Assembly: GCF_019393635.1 (NCBI RefSeq) | Contig: NC_057862.1 | Span: forward strand, 416,623,669-416,687,668 | Direction of reading: 5' to 3' | Length of the DNA stretch: 64,000 nucleotides | From: Dromiciops gliroides | Taxonomy: Eukaryota > Chordata > Mammalia > Microbiotheria > Microbiotheriidae | Part shown: one piece after another, positions 42,480-54,499 of the stretch | Layout: each line of letters begins with the position of its first letter | Numbering within the stretch: the stretch's first letter is position 1 | The notes under the pieces: model-generated | Told to the model about the DNA's origin: nothing | What the model saw: only the letters and a program-made list of their open reading frames with translations | Databases searched by the model: none | Translations under genes and position numbers: made by a program

Positions 42480-44930
42480 GTTTGTATTATTCCTGTATAT
42501 GTCTTGGTAGGTGGACTTTCAAACACTTTATACATTTTGTAATTATTTTTCATAGTTATTTTTCATTCCTTTAATTTATTCTTAAGGGGGTTGATGATAC
42601 TGAAAAGCTAATGATTTATGTAGGCCTATATCCTGCTACCTTATTGAAGTCAATAATGGTTTCAATTTATTGAAGTATAATCTTTAACGTTCTTGAAGTA
42701 GTCGATCCTATCACTTAAAAATGCAATAACTGTTTCCTTTTTACTTATGCTTATTCCATCAATTTCTTTTTCTTCTCATTGCTATACCAACACTTTCTAG
42801 CACCATATCAAATAAAAGTGGTGGCAATGGAATTCTTGCTTTACCCTGCATCTTAATGAAAAGACCTCTAGCTTTTTGACACTACAGATAATTCTGGTTC
42901 TTGGTTTTAAATTGATATTTTTCATATTATGGGAAGGTCCATTTATTTCTACACTTTCTAGAAATGGGTGTTCTATTTAGTTGAAACCCTTTTCTGCATC
43001 TACTGATATAATCATGCATTTTTATAGTTTTTGTTGTTATTATGGCCTAATTTGGTCAAATAGAGCCTATTATTATGGTTCACAGTTTTCATAATATTGA
43101 TTTAATCATGCATTGCTGATATAAATCTAAAATATCCATAGTTTTTAATTTTTAATCTTTTTAATGTGCTATAGTCTGTTTGCTAATATTTTGTTTAATA
43201 TTTTTGTGTTCTTGTTAATTAAGGATGTTGGTCTACAGTCTTCTCTGATCTTTTTCTCCCTGGTTTAAGTATCAGGATCACATTTATATCATAAAAAGAA
43301 TTTGGGAGGACCTCTTTTCCTATTTTTTCCCCAAGCAGTTGGCATATTGTTAGAATTACTTTGAAATTTGACAAAATTCACTAGTAAATATCTTTGGTTG
43401 TAAGACTGTTTACTCAGGAGCAGCTAGATTCACCGGCCCTGGATTCAGGAGGACCTGAGTTCAAATCTGACCTCAGACACTTGACACTTATTAGTTGTGT
43501 GACCCTGGGCAAGTCACTTAACCCTCATTGCCCTGCAAAAAAAAAAAAAAGAAAGAAAAGAAAAGAAAAAGAGAAAAAAGATTGTTTGCTTATTTTTCTT
43601 TTGGGGGTTCCTTTATGGCTTGATCAAATTTTTTTCTCCTGAAATTAGATTATTTAAATTCTCTATTACTTATTCTGTTAATCTGAGTAATTTATATTTT
43701 GTAAACACTCATCCTTTTCATTATTAGTTTTGTTGGCATATAATTGGGCAAAATATTTTAAGAATTTCCTTTATTGCCTCATTTATTGAGAATTCTCCTT
43801 TTTCATTTCTGAATAGTGACTAATGATTTTCTCTCACTTAAAATAGATTAGCTATGGTTTATCTATTAGTTTTTTTTTTAATAGCAGTTACTTTTATCTA
43901 TTCAATGTTTGTTTTGGTTTTTCCTTTTAAATTAATTTCTGCTTTGAGTTTCAGAATTTCTATTTCGGTTTTTATATTGAGCTTAATTTTTTTTTAGTGA
44001 CATGGCCAACTCATTCTTTTTTCTGTTCATTAATGATAGTATTTAGAGATACAAGGTTTGATATATTGTCATTTCTTTTGATGAAATTATCTTTTTCTTT
44101 GAAAATGTGTTTGAACAGTTCTTTAGTATTAAATTATTTAATTTCCATTTAAGTTTAAATCCTTTCTTCAGAAGTACTTTGTTGATCATAACTTTATTAT
44201 GCTGTGGTCTATAAAGAATTTGTTTTAATAATTCTGTTTTTCTATATTTTGATCAGGTTTCTATGCCCTGTACCTTGATCAGTTTTTGTAAAGCTATATG
44301 GAAGTTGAGAAAGATATACATTCCTTTTTATTCTCATTCAGTAATCACCAGAAATATAAAAATCTCCTCAAGTCCTTTGGTTTTTATCTATCTTTTTATT
44401 AGTTTCATCTAATTCTGAAAGGTGCACACTGAGGTCCTGCATTATTGTAGTTTTGCTTTTTAGTTCTCCCTGTATTCTGATTAAATTTTTCTTTTAAGTA
44501 TTTAGATGCTATACCATTCAGCATATGAATGTTAAGTATTATTATTTCACTGTCTATAGTGCCTTTAGGCACCTTTATATAGTTTCCTTATTTATATATT
44601 TAACCATGTCCATTTTTATTGTTCCTTTTTCTAAAATGATTACTACTCTTGCTTTTTTTAATTCACCTGAAGCAAAACTAATTCTGTCCCAGCAATTTAT
44701 TTTAACTTTTTAAGTTTTTATATTTCAAGTGTGTTTCCTGTAAACAACATATTACTTAATTCCTTCTTTCTCTTTATTGTTGTCTGAAGGATTCGTTGGT
44801 TTTTGTTTGATCTATTCTAATATTCATGAAACCTATTATTTAGGTAAATTGTTTTACCTTCTGTTCTAAGTCAATGATGTCCAATGCAAATAGAAATGAA
44901 TTTTCATGGATCACATAACGACTTAGTCAC
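42480..44930 (-). mobile_element. L1 ORF2 fragment, antisense
   Basis: Antisense ORF2 landmarks: TTGGTAGGTGGACTTTC, GCACCATATCAAATAAAAGTG, CCTTTTCTGCATCTACTGA and TTAAGGATGTTGGTCTACAG. Further decayed sequence continues to ~44930. Interrupted by a SINE at 43413-43560. Confidence 0.8.
43413..43560 (+). mobile_element. WSINE1-like SINE with deleted head segment
   Basis: AGGAGCAGCTAGATTCACCG: about 23 bp of the normal head (GGCGCAGTGGATAAAGC zone) is missing; the body and A-rich tail are normal. Confidence 0.9.
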
Positions 44931-44935
44931 AAATT

Positions 44936-45082
44936 GGGGCAGCTAGGTGGCACAGTGGATAGAGCACTGGCCATGGATTCAGAAAGACCTGAGTTCAAAT
45001 TCGGCCTCAGACACTTGACACTTACTAGCTATGTCACCTTGGGCAAGTCACTTAACCCCAATTGCCTCACCAAAAAAAAAAA
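44936..45082 (+). mobile_element. WSINE1-like SINE
   Basis: GGGGCAGCTAGGTGGCACAG start; 11-bp duplication AGTCACAAATT on both flanks. Confidence 0.93.
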
Positions 45083-45199
45083 AGTCACAAATTAACATTA
45101 TCTATATTTTACCATATTTTTATTTATTTTGTTAAACATTTCCCAATTACATATTAAAATGCTTCTGGCCATACTCAAGGGTTCTACAGGTCACAAGTG

Positions 45200-46140
45200 G
45201 TCTATAGGGTGCAAGTCTGACACCTTTCTCCTAAGCTGTTTATTCTCTTTCCAATTCTTTCCTTAAGTGTTATTATTACCTTTAAAAAATACAATTTTAT
45301 CTTTTGATTTATTTTTTCTAGAAAGTCTTTTCTTCATTGGAGCAAGGCCTTTCCCCACCTGATTGTGGGATCACTCTCTTCTTCTGGATTTTGTCTCTTG
45401 GAGGTCTCTGGAGCCATGATATTTCTTCATAGTGCTTAGTGTCTTCTTTTTAATCATTTATCCAACTTTACTTCATTATTTAGGACATTGTACAAAGGTC
45501 AGGCTCCATTTCCTCCTGCTATTTTGGGTAAAGTGGCTAGCCCCTTCTTGGTGCTGACCTCAGTTTTCTAGGTTCTTGCTGCTCATTTTTATTTACCTTG
45601 GTGTGTCTGCCCTCAAAGCACTGGCAGGTATCACTTCCCTGGATTTTCCAAGTTCAGCTCTTCAGGGTGTAGTGTCTTAGATTAAATTTCTATGCCTTTC
45701 CAAGTATTCCTGAAGCATCTGACTACTGCTGGCTCCTATTCATATTTCTATGATCAGAACACTTAGGGTTTCTGACATCCTTGGAGTTTCCTTGTCCAAG
45801 CACTCTGGTCTTCCTGACTCCCAGGTATGAATCATTTAAGGCTTCAGATGCCTCTGAAGTGTCTGTGGTCCACTGGCAGGCTTCTGGCTTGTTTACTCAA
45901 GCTAGATTTTCTAAAATAACCTCTTTTCTAGTACCCTTTATGTCTTTGTGTAGGCCTGGGTTGGAAGAAGGTCTGCTGTTATTTTTTACAGTTATCCCTT
46001 CTACATCATGGGAGTTAGGGGTGCAGCACCACCACAATATGGAAAATCTGCATAAACTTTTTTTGGCTCTCCCTTCACTTTAATATTCTTTTCATAAATT
46101 TTTTTCTTATTTTAACTTTAAAAAAGAAATTATTTATATT
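45200..46140 (-). mobile_element. Possible L1/HAL1 ORF1 and 5'UTR region, antisense
   Basis: Similar in style and position to 4560-5240 and continues rightwards from the L1 ORF2 remnant. No intact frame. Inferred mainly from context. Confidence 0.35.
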
Positions 46141-46164
46141 TATGGTATTCAAAGATAAAACATA

Positions 46165-46312
46165 GGGGCAGCTAGGTGGTGCAGTGGATAAAGCACCGGT
46201 CCTGGAGTCAAGAGTACCTGAGTTCAAATCCGGCCTCAGACACTTAAACAATTACTAGCTGTGTGACCCTGGGCAAGTCACTTAACCCCAATTGCCTCAC
46301 TTAAAAAAAAAA
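46165..46312 (+). mobile_element. WSINE1-like SINE
   Basis: GGGGCAGCTAGGTGGTGCAG start; flanks AAAGATAAAACAT on both sides. Confidence 0.93.
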
Positions 46313-46334
46313 GATAAAACATGTTGATATTATA

Positions 46335-46392
46335 TAGTACCATATATATGTATGTGTATACATATATATATACATATATATATATATATGTT
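46335..46392. repeat. TA/TATACA microsatellite
   Basis: Alternating TA-rich repeat units. Confidence 0.9.
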
Positions 46393-48739
46393 TTATGCAT
46401 TTCTGAGTTTCTAATTTTTTTTCCGTGTTGTTTGCTGGTCATCTTCAGCTTCTGCAAAATTGTCCCAAAATTCCCATTTACAGTAATTTCTTATGCTGAC
46501 CTGCAATATATCAAAGCTGTGATGGGGAAAGTTGTGATGTCAAACAGATAACTATAGATAGACCTTTATTGGCCTCTGTAACCATTCATAGAGCCATCTC
46601 AATTTTATAGAAGAAGAAAATCAAGTTGAAAAAGGAGAAAGGGACCTATTCATAGCCATACAGTTAGCAGAACTGAGACTTGAATACAGGTTCCTGTCTT
46701 CCAGTCTTTTCCCTATACCATTACCAAAACACACAAGAATTTTTAAATTACTGAAATTTTTTATATTTCCCTGCCAGAAAGAGTATGTAGTAAGAGAGGT
46801 TCAAAAGTATTTATGCTGAGACACATAAGAGGGATATGAAAAGTTTTGCAATGCTTTAACACTGCAAGCTACACTCATGCCATGCCATATTCCACTACAA
46901 GAATCTATTTGTGTCTCGGGAAATACTGGTTTTTGAGGCCATTGAAGGGTAGGCAGAATGTGGGCAGATCTCAGTTCTTGGAGAGAGTAAAACTTACACA
47001 TAGCTACTTAGGAAATTTTCCGAAAGCTCAGGTCCGATTATGTCACTTTCCTAATCAAGAAGCTACAGTGATTCCCTACTTCTGTGGGACAATATATAGA
47101 CTATTTTGTTTGACTTTTTAAGTCCTTTACAACCTGGCTCTAACCTGCCTTTCTAATCAACCAAAAAGTATTAATCAGTAACTACTATGTTCAGGCACTG
47201 AATTAGGAACTGGAGTTACAAACACACAATTCTCTCCTTCCTGTCATCTAAGGTCCAGTCAAACTAGCCTTCGACTGACTCTGCACTGACTGTCCACTGA
47301 TGCCTAGAATGCACTCCCTCCTGACCTATGCTTCTTAGCTTCCCTTGCTCCCTTCAAAACTTAGTACTAATACTTATGTGAAGTCTCTCCTGATTCCCCA
47401 GCACCGCCGTTATCTTTTATTTCATTTTGCATAAAATATTTGAACATACCTATTTATATACATGCTGTCTCCCTTAACTGAATGTAAGATCCTTGAGAGC
47501 AGGTCTGGTTTAATTTTTTGTCTTTGTATTTCTCATACCCTGCCCACTGAGCGGGTGCTTAAAAATGCACACTGATTGATGTAGAAATACCTCTCCATTT
47601 AAGCCACTCAAATTTACCCCATTTTGGTATAAAGCAACTAAGGGTTCAGTTTAGTTGCTGTGTATTTCAAAATCTTTAAATTCAAATAAAGGATATTAGT
47701 GGAAAAAAAGAATGAAATTCAAATATCAGAACTTCTTAGTTGCTCATCATCAACAAGTCATTGCCTTTCCTTCCCATAACAGGCCACCAGAGAGAAGAGA
47801 GAGCTGGTCTAGAAGTACAGTGGAAAGAACACTGGCTTTGTTTCACAAGGCCTGGTCTAAAAACCCACTGCTGATGCTTCCTAGCTGTGTGATATTGGGC
47901 AAGTCCCTTAACCTTTATGAGCCTCAGTTTCCTCATTTGTTGAAATGGGGAAGCTGGGCCAGATGACCTCTAAAGATTTTCCAGCTCTGATTTTATGAGC
48001 CTATGATTAGACTTAATTACATCTTTAAGTATCTTCCTGGTTTAGAACTCCATAAAAAAAATATAGTTCAATCTCTCAATCATATCTTGAAAAGGGAAAT
48101 TAGGAGACATCATGGGTTGTTAGATGTGCTCCCCCAGTCGAAAAGCTCAATAAAAGTTGGCCATTAACTAGACGAGTTTTAAAAAATTAAACAGAGAGCA
48201 TCGCTACTCTGTACTCGATTCAGAAGCTGCAGGTGTACCCACTGCAGAAAGATGAACATCAGAGAAATGGAGAGGAGCAACTAGGAAGATCCAAGAGACA
48301 AAGAAACAATAAGATATGAGCACTAAGAATATTAGGACTCAGATTTCAAAGACAAAAACTGAGAGGGAAAATGATCAGTGTCCCTAAAATGATCAAGGGT
48401 ATAGTTATGGAAAACACAAACAATGAGGGCTAGAAGGGCATTTAGTGATCAAGTTTAATGTCTCAGTTTTATAGAGAGGCAGAGATAGGCTTAAATAGCT
48501 GCATGACCTTGGAAAAGTAAATGAGTAGCAGAATCAGACTAGGTATTGCTCAAACTCGGGTCTCTTAATTCCTAAACTACTTTCACCCCACCTTCTAAAA
48601 TACTAGAAGCCTTACCTTGAAACTTGAAAGTTTTTAAGGCATTTTAGGGTAAATAAGAAATACTAATTTGTACAAGTAAACTTATAGAGCTCATCCCAAG
48701 AAGTGGTTCAGATTGAGAGTATGAATAAGTTCAAGAACA
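46393..48739 (+). mobile_element. MIR and L2 remnants
   Basis: 46600-46720 is MIR-like (-). 46980-47580 is an L2 3' region on the plus strand (TACAACCTGGCTCTAACCTGC, ACTGAATGTAAGATCCTTGAG). 47800-48010 is MIR (+) with CTAGCTGTGTGATATTGGGC. 48420-48600 is a weak MIR-like piece (-). The remainder is unassigned. Confidence 0.6.
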
Positions 48740-48910
48740 ATTTAGATATATGTTTAACATGATTGAATATATATAATTTATATCAAATTTCCTGTCATCT
48801 TGGGGAGTGGGAAGGGAAGAGAGGAAGGGAGAAAAATTAGAAATTCAAAATCTTTCAAAAATTAATGTTGAAAACTATCTTTACATGTAATTGGAAAGTA
48901 AAATAAAATA
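48740..48910 (+). mobile_element. L1 3'UTR end
   Basis: GAAGGGAGAAAAATTAGAAAT, AAAACTATCTTTACATGTAA and a terminal AAATAAAATA, matching the tail at 2820-2905. Confidence 0.8.
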
Positions 48911-49019
48911 CCAACCAAAAGACAAAGATTTAGATAGTAAATTATCATGAAAAAGCAAATGTTTTTGTTTCTATCCCTGCCTAAATCTTTAATGTTGATA
49001 TCATTAAGCCCAAATGTTT

Positions 49020-49235
49020 CCTCTTACAAAATGCAGGATCACAGGATATGTCTAGTGCTAGAAGGGCCCTCAGAAGCCATCTAATCCAACCCAAATCAAT
49101 TACTGTCAATGTTCAGAGACATCATGTCATAACAGATAGAGCAATGGACTCTGATTCTGAAATACCAGAGTTCAAATCCTGCCTCAGACACTTACTATAT
49201 CACTATGAACAAATCATTCAACCTCCCTCATAATC
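49020..49235 (+). mobile_element. Weak CR1/L3-like piece followed by MIR-like piece
   Basis: GTGCTAGAAGGGCCCTCAGA with CATCTAATCCAACCC is an old interspersed repeat motif; 49120-49225 is MIR-like. 49236-50029 is unassigned. Confidence 0.4.
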
Positions 49236-50029
49236 TGTTTTGGAGAGGTTTGAGAGGTCATGGGCACCAGAAAAAAGAGATTTCCTCCATCTTGTTACTT
49301 CCATGACCTGGAAGTCCATGGTACCCTGCATTTAAATAATATATATTAAATATACCTTATGTTGTTTGAGAAAATCAGTAACCTTTCCTCCTCAGATCCA
49401 CAAAGTTTTAGATCTTTAATAACAATTGAGACAAAAACCTGAATGATTAGGGGGAAAAATTTTTGACCATATTCCTAGATTATGTCAGCATGATCTCTTC
49501 ATTCCAGGTCAGACAGTACCTAACGTGATGGCTGTCATTCCTATTTTTCAGTATTTCTCATGCAGAACTTTCTATAATCTACTTGGAAGCTGCTCCAGTG
49601 GCTTAACAATGATTGTTCCAATGCAAAGTGGGGTTTGGCTTGGTTTTTTAAAATCTGAATTCCCTCACTCCTCTGTCTTGATTTGAATGGAATCATGCCC
49701 TGGGAGTTGCTTTAACAAAATCTAACCACCTTATTAAGCAAAAGTTCAAAACCTATGCCTATTCTGGGATGGACGTGTGACCTAGCTGTAATCTAATGTG
49801 CATGGAAAACAATTATATTCTCATATGTTGAGCAATAGTGATAAAAGCAACAATAAAATAAAAGTGATAAGAATTTTTATAGACCTACAGTTTAAGCATT
49901 AATTTTTGGTGCCCAAGTCACTGAAAATGTAGTATAACATTTGAGAAGTATATCTCAAATAATTTTTATGCTGAAGAAATTTTTCAGTATTTATATATCA
50001 TGATATATATAAAATTATATATGTTGATC

Positions 50030-51290
50030 AATATCTTACATCATATACCAAGACAAGGTCAAAATGGATATGTGACCTAGATAATAAGGGAAATATCATA
50101 AGAAAATTTGAAGAACATAGAACAAATTACCTATCAGACTTATACATAGGTAAACAATTCATGAACAAACAAGATAAAGAACACTGTAAGATATAAAATG
50201 GATAGTTTTGATTACGTTAAATTTAAAAGATTTTGTACAAATAAAACCAATGTAGCCAAGATCAGACGGAAAGCAGAAAACTGGTGGTGGGGGAGGGGAT
50301 ATTAGACAATTCCTCAAATAAAGGTCTCATATCTCAAATATATAAAGAACTTTATCAAATCTGTAAGGATACAAATCATCTCCCAACTGATAAATGGTCA
50401 GAGGATATGCACAGGCAGTATTCCAATGAAGAAATCAAAACAATTTATAGTCATATGAAAAAATGCTCTAAATCGTTATTGATTAGAGAAATGCAAATTA
50501 AAACAAACTTGAGATATCACTTTACACTTATCAGATTGGTTAAAATGACAAGGGAAGAGTGACAAATGTGTTAGAGAAGATATGGAAAAATTGGGACCTT
50601 AATTCATTGTTAGTGGATCTGTGGAAAGCGATCAAAGAATTAATCCCAAAGAGGTACTAAACTGCCTATATATACCCTTTGACCCAGTCATAACACTATT
50701 AGGTCTGTTTCCCAAGATGATTAGGGAAAAAGAAAAAGAATCTTTACGTTCTGAAATATTTACAGCAGCTCTCTTTGTGGGATGCCTGTCAATTAGGGAA
50801 TGACTAAACAAAATTTTATATGTTCATGAGGGAATATTATTCTGCTATAAGAAATGATGAACTTGATGATTTTAGAAAAATATGGAAATACTTGTATGAT
50901 ATAATGAAGAGCAAAACAGAACCAAGAAAACATCGTATATAGTAACAGCAATATTGCTTTAAGAACAACTTTGAGTCACTAAGTTATTCTGACTGTTTTA
51001 AATACCCAAATTAACTGCAAAGGTCCTATGAAGAAAAATACTGCATCTTCAGAGAAGGGACATATACATACACACACACACACACATATATATATAAAGT
51101 ATGCATGCTATATATGTACACATATATACATATTTGTGTCTAATGATAACCATCTCTAGTGGGGAGGAAGTATATTTAAAAGGATAACAAGTTATATATA
51201 ATAGATCTGCAATTTCAGGTGGAATCCTCTATTCCACTTTGTTATGGAAATGCTTGTTTTATTAAGTTCAGAATAAAAAATTTTTAAGCA
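50030..51290 (+). mobile_element. L1 ORF2 C-terminal third and 3'UTR
   Basis: 5'-truncated L1: ATGGATATGTGACCTAGATA, ACAATTCCTCAAATAAAGG and CATGAAAAAATGC-type ORF2 landmarks. The C-terminal block lies near 50770-50900, with CA/TA microsatellite at about 51064-51130 in the 3'UTR. Frames are broken at several points; the 92-codon piece at 50284-50562 is fossil ORF2. Confidence 0.85.
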
Positions 51291-51470
51291 TATAAAAAAT
51301 TTTTAAATCAATTGAAAAAAAATTATGTTATATAATTATTTATTAAGAATTCATTTTACTATATAAAAGTAAAATTTAAGAAATTGTTTAAAAATTAAGT
51401 CAAGAATCTTTTACTGCAAGAAAATCAGTATCTAAGAGGTGTGCTAACTGTCTTTAAAAAGAACCAAGAG

Positions 51471-51637
51471 GGGTAACTAGGTGGCGCATTGGATAGAGCA
51501 CTGGCCCTGGAGTCAGGAGGACCTGAGTTCAAATCCGACCTCAGACACTTGACACTTACTAGCTGTGTGACCCTGGGCAAGTCACTTAACCCCAATTGCC
51601 TCACAAAAAAACCCCGAAAACAAAAAACAAACAAACA
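51471..51637 (+). mobile_element. WSINE1-like SINE
   Basis: GGGGTAACTAGGTGGCGCAT-like start, long A/C-rich tail, duplication AAAAAGAACCAAGAG on both sides. Confidence 0.92.
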
Positions 51638-51680
51638 AAAAAAGAACCAAGAGAAATACCACTTAAAAGTATTTTTTCCT

Positions 51681-51815
51681 GGGCAGCTAGGTGGTACAGT
51701 GGAAAAAGCACTGGCCCTGAATTCAAGAGGACCTGAGTTCAAATCCAGTCTCAGACACTTGACACTAGCTGTGTGACCCTGGGCAAGTCACTTAACCCTC
51801 ATTGCCCCCCCAAAA
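51681..51815 (+). mobile_element. WSINE1-like SINE
   Basis: GGGCAGCTAGGTGGTACAGT start, ~10 bp missing in the CACTTACTAG zone; flanks AGTATTTTTTCC and AGTATTTTTCCC. Confidence 0.92.
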
Positions 51816-52139
51816 AAGTATTTTTCCCAAACTTGCCCAGGCTATATGGACCTTTGAAATGTATTTAAAACAGGAAGGCATAATGATTTCTTTTGCTGTA
51901 AATTTTTTACACCTATACACTTAACTACTCCCCATGACATCACCAAAGGAAGGTCTTCCTCATCACCTACCTGAACTATGACAAAAACATCCTGTCATGG
52001 TTTCCTACTTTCTCATTCTCCTTGCTTCAATTCACCTTTCACAAAAAGATCATAGAGCTATTAAAGTATCTGAGACCACATTTGAACTCAGGTCTGACTC
52101 TAGGTCCAGAATTCTATCTACTACACCACCTCTATTTTC

Positions 52140-52590
52140 TCAGGCATTAAAGCCCTTTATCATCTGGTGCCACTCTGCTTTTCCAAGCTTTATTTATACT
52201 CTGTAACATATCCTGTGCTCTAGCTAAATTAGAGTCCAACTCTATTCACTAAATATGATCTGAAGTTTCCCATCTCCATGCTTTTGTTCACGCTGTTCCC
52301 TGAAAATGTCCTTCTCATCTTTGCTTGAATTTATCCCCATTTTTTAAAATCCCTATTAAAATACCATCTCTTCTGAAGTCTTCCCTGATCTTTCTTAAGT
52401 TAATAATTATTTTCTTCCTAGGGCTTTACATTATACTTTATTTTGCAACTCTCTGATACACTTTAAAGTAATTTTAGCTTGTTTATTCTAGTAAACTGTG
52501 TATCGATTTTTACTAAACTGTAAATTCCATGAGAGCATATCTTAAGTAAACTCTTTAGCTCCCCTAGTACCTAGTTTATGTGACAATTTA
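52140..52590 (+). mobile_element. L2 3' end region
   Basis: TTAAAGCCCTTTATCATCTGG, TGAAGTCTTCCCTGATC and CTGTAAATTCCATGAGAGCA. A weak MIR-like (-) piece with TTTGAACTCAGGTCTGACTC precedes it at about 52060-52130. Confidence 0.7.
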
Positions 52591-52980
52591 AAAATTCTGA
52601 GACACAGTTTCTGGGTAATTTAATCATTTTATGAATAAGGCCATCCAATTATTAATAAATGGAAGGCTATTTGGCTGGCTCTTAGACCAAAGACCCCTAA
52701 TGGTGGTGGGGGTCAGTTTATGCACCCTTCAAAGAAGAGATGTTCCTGAGTGATGCCTAATCACTTCTGATTGGTTAATCAAATGGGAGGTGGGCTATCT
52801 TGAGGTATTCATCAACTTCTATATCACCTGTCTTGATAATAGGGAGAATCAACATTTTCCCAGGACCCATCTGAGCAAATAGAATGAGCAGGGGTAAATC
52901 TCTAAGAAAAATTTCCCAAATCGGTTGGTTTCTGGATGAGGAAGTAGAAAAGGGGAAAAACCTTGATTCTAAAACAATAA
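52590..52980. mobile_element. LTR-like non-coding block
   Basis: Starts near GTGACAATTTAAAAATTCTG and contains GGTAATTTAATCATTTTATG and AATAAATGG. It resembles an LTR in composition, but I could not define TG/CA termini or a duplication. Confidence 0.3.
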
Positions 52981-53024
52981 TTAGTTTTTAAATATAAAAG
53001 AAATCTTCATTTCTCTCACTCATT

Positions 53025-53268
53025 TGTTGTTGTTCAGTTGTTTCAGTCATGTCTGATTCTGTGACCCCATCTGGGGTTTTCTTGGCAGATATTGGAATGG
53101 TTTGCCATTTCCTTCTCCAGCTCATTTTACCAATGAGGAAACTGAGGCAAACAGGGTTAAGTGACTTGCCCCAAGTCATACAGTGAGTGTCTGAGGTCAG
53201 ATTTGAACTCAGATCTTCCTTATTCCAAACCTGGTGCTCTATTCACTGTGCCACCTACCTGCCCTGGC
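53025..53268 (-). mobile_element. Mar1-type CORE-SINE
   Basis: Antisense copy: GTTGTTGTTCAGTTG tail, CAGTCATGTCTGATTCTGTG, GAGGAAACTGAGGCAAA core, and a tRNA-like head ending CACCTACCTGCCC. Confidence 0.85.
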
Positions 53269-53720
53269 TGATAACGGGACTTCAAGAAATAGTTTTTAGT
53301 GAATGAATAAGCATTAATTTAATAAACAGTTTACATGATTTTTCTCCCAGCTCTAGGCTTTTGAAAAAGACTAGGCAAGGCAATTTTGCTACAAATGACA
53401 GCAACTTTGGAAAACATCATTCCTTTTATCTGAGTATAATGAATATTCAAGTGGAGTGAGAAGAAAAAAAAGTGATTTTGTAACTTTTCCTCCACAGGCA
53501 ATTCCAGGGCCTAGTTGATTAGGAAGTCTACCATAGGGCTTTAGAACTTCTTCTATTCAGTTCAATAAACATTACATACAGTATTATCTTCCAGGAAGTC
53601 TAGCTGAATGATGCAATTTTCAACATTCACACACCATCTCAAAGATAGAAGACAGAGCAGAGTTTATTTAATCCTATGTCTCTAAACTAAGGAAGAAATA
53701 CTTTTTAAACAAGGATTCTT

Positions 53721-53869
53721 TTTTTTTTTTTTTTGCAGGGCAATTGGGGTTAAGTAACTTGCCCAGGGTCACACAGCTAGTAAGTGTTAAGTGTCTGATG
53801 CCAAATTTGAACTCAGGTCCTCCTGAATCCAGGGCTGGTGCTCTATCCACTGTGCCACCTAGCTGCCCC
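53721..53869 (-). mobile_element. WSINE1-like SINE
   Basis: Antisense copy with T16 start; flanks AAACAAGGATTCTT on both sides. Confidence 0.93.
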
Positions 53870-54106
53870 TAAACAAGGATTCTTAATCTGGAGCCCATGA
53901 ACCCCTAAGGGATCAGTAATAAGATTTCAGAGTCCATTAATTTGGATGAGAAAAAAATTATATCTTTATTTTTATGACCTTCTAAATGAAATTTATCTCC
54001 TTCAATTATTGTAACATATTATTCTGAAAAGGGGTCCATCCATAAGGCTTCACCAGATTGCCAAAGGGTCTATGTCATAAAAAAGGTTAAGAATGACTGC
54101 TCTGGT

Positions 54107-54255
54107 AGCTGCTAGTTGGCACAGTGGATAAAGCACTGGCCCTGGATTCAGGAGGACCTGAGTTCAAATCTGACCTCAGACACTTGACACTTACTAGTTG
54201 TGTGACCTTGGGAAAGTCACTTAACCCTGCCCTCGCAAAAAAAAAAAAAAAAAGA
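54107..54255 (+). mobile_element. WSINE1-like SINE (left arm of inverted pair)
   Basis: TAGCTGCTAGTTGGCACAGT start (altered head), normal body, A-rich tail. Confidence 0.9.
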
Positions 54256-54349
54256 CTGATCTACAATATCCCCAACAAGTCATCATCCAGACTTATTTAG
54301 AAAACCTCTGTCTAGTAAGGAGAAAGCTAGTACTGAGTATAGCAGCATT

Positions 54350-54498
54350 TTTGTTTTTTGTTGCAGGGCAATGGGGGTTAAGTGACTTGCCCAGGGTCAC
54401 ACAGCTAGTTAAGCGTCAAGTGTCTGAGGCCGGATTTGAACTCAGGTACTCCTGAATCCAGGGCCAGTGCTTTATCCACTGCGCCACCTAGCTGCCCC
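54350..54498 (-). mobile_element. WSINE1-like SINE (right arm of inverted pair)
   Basis: Antisense copy ending CTAGCTGCCCC; flanks TAGCAGCATTTTT and TAGCTGCATTTTT. Confidence 0.92.
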
Positions 54499-54499
54499 G

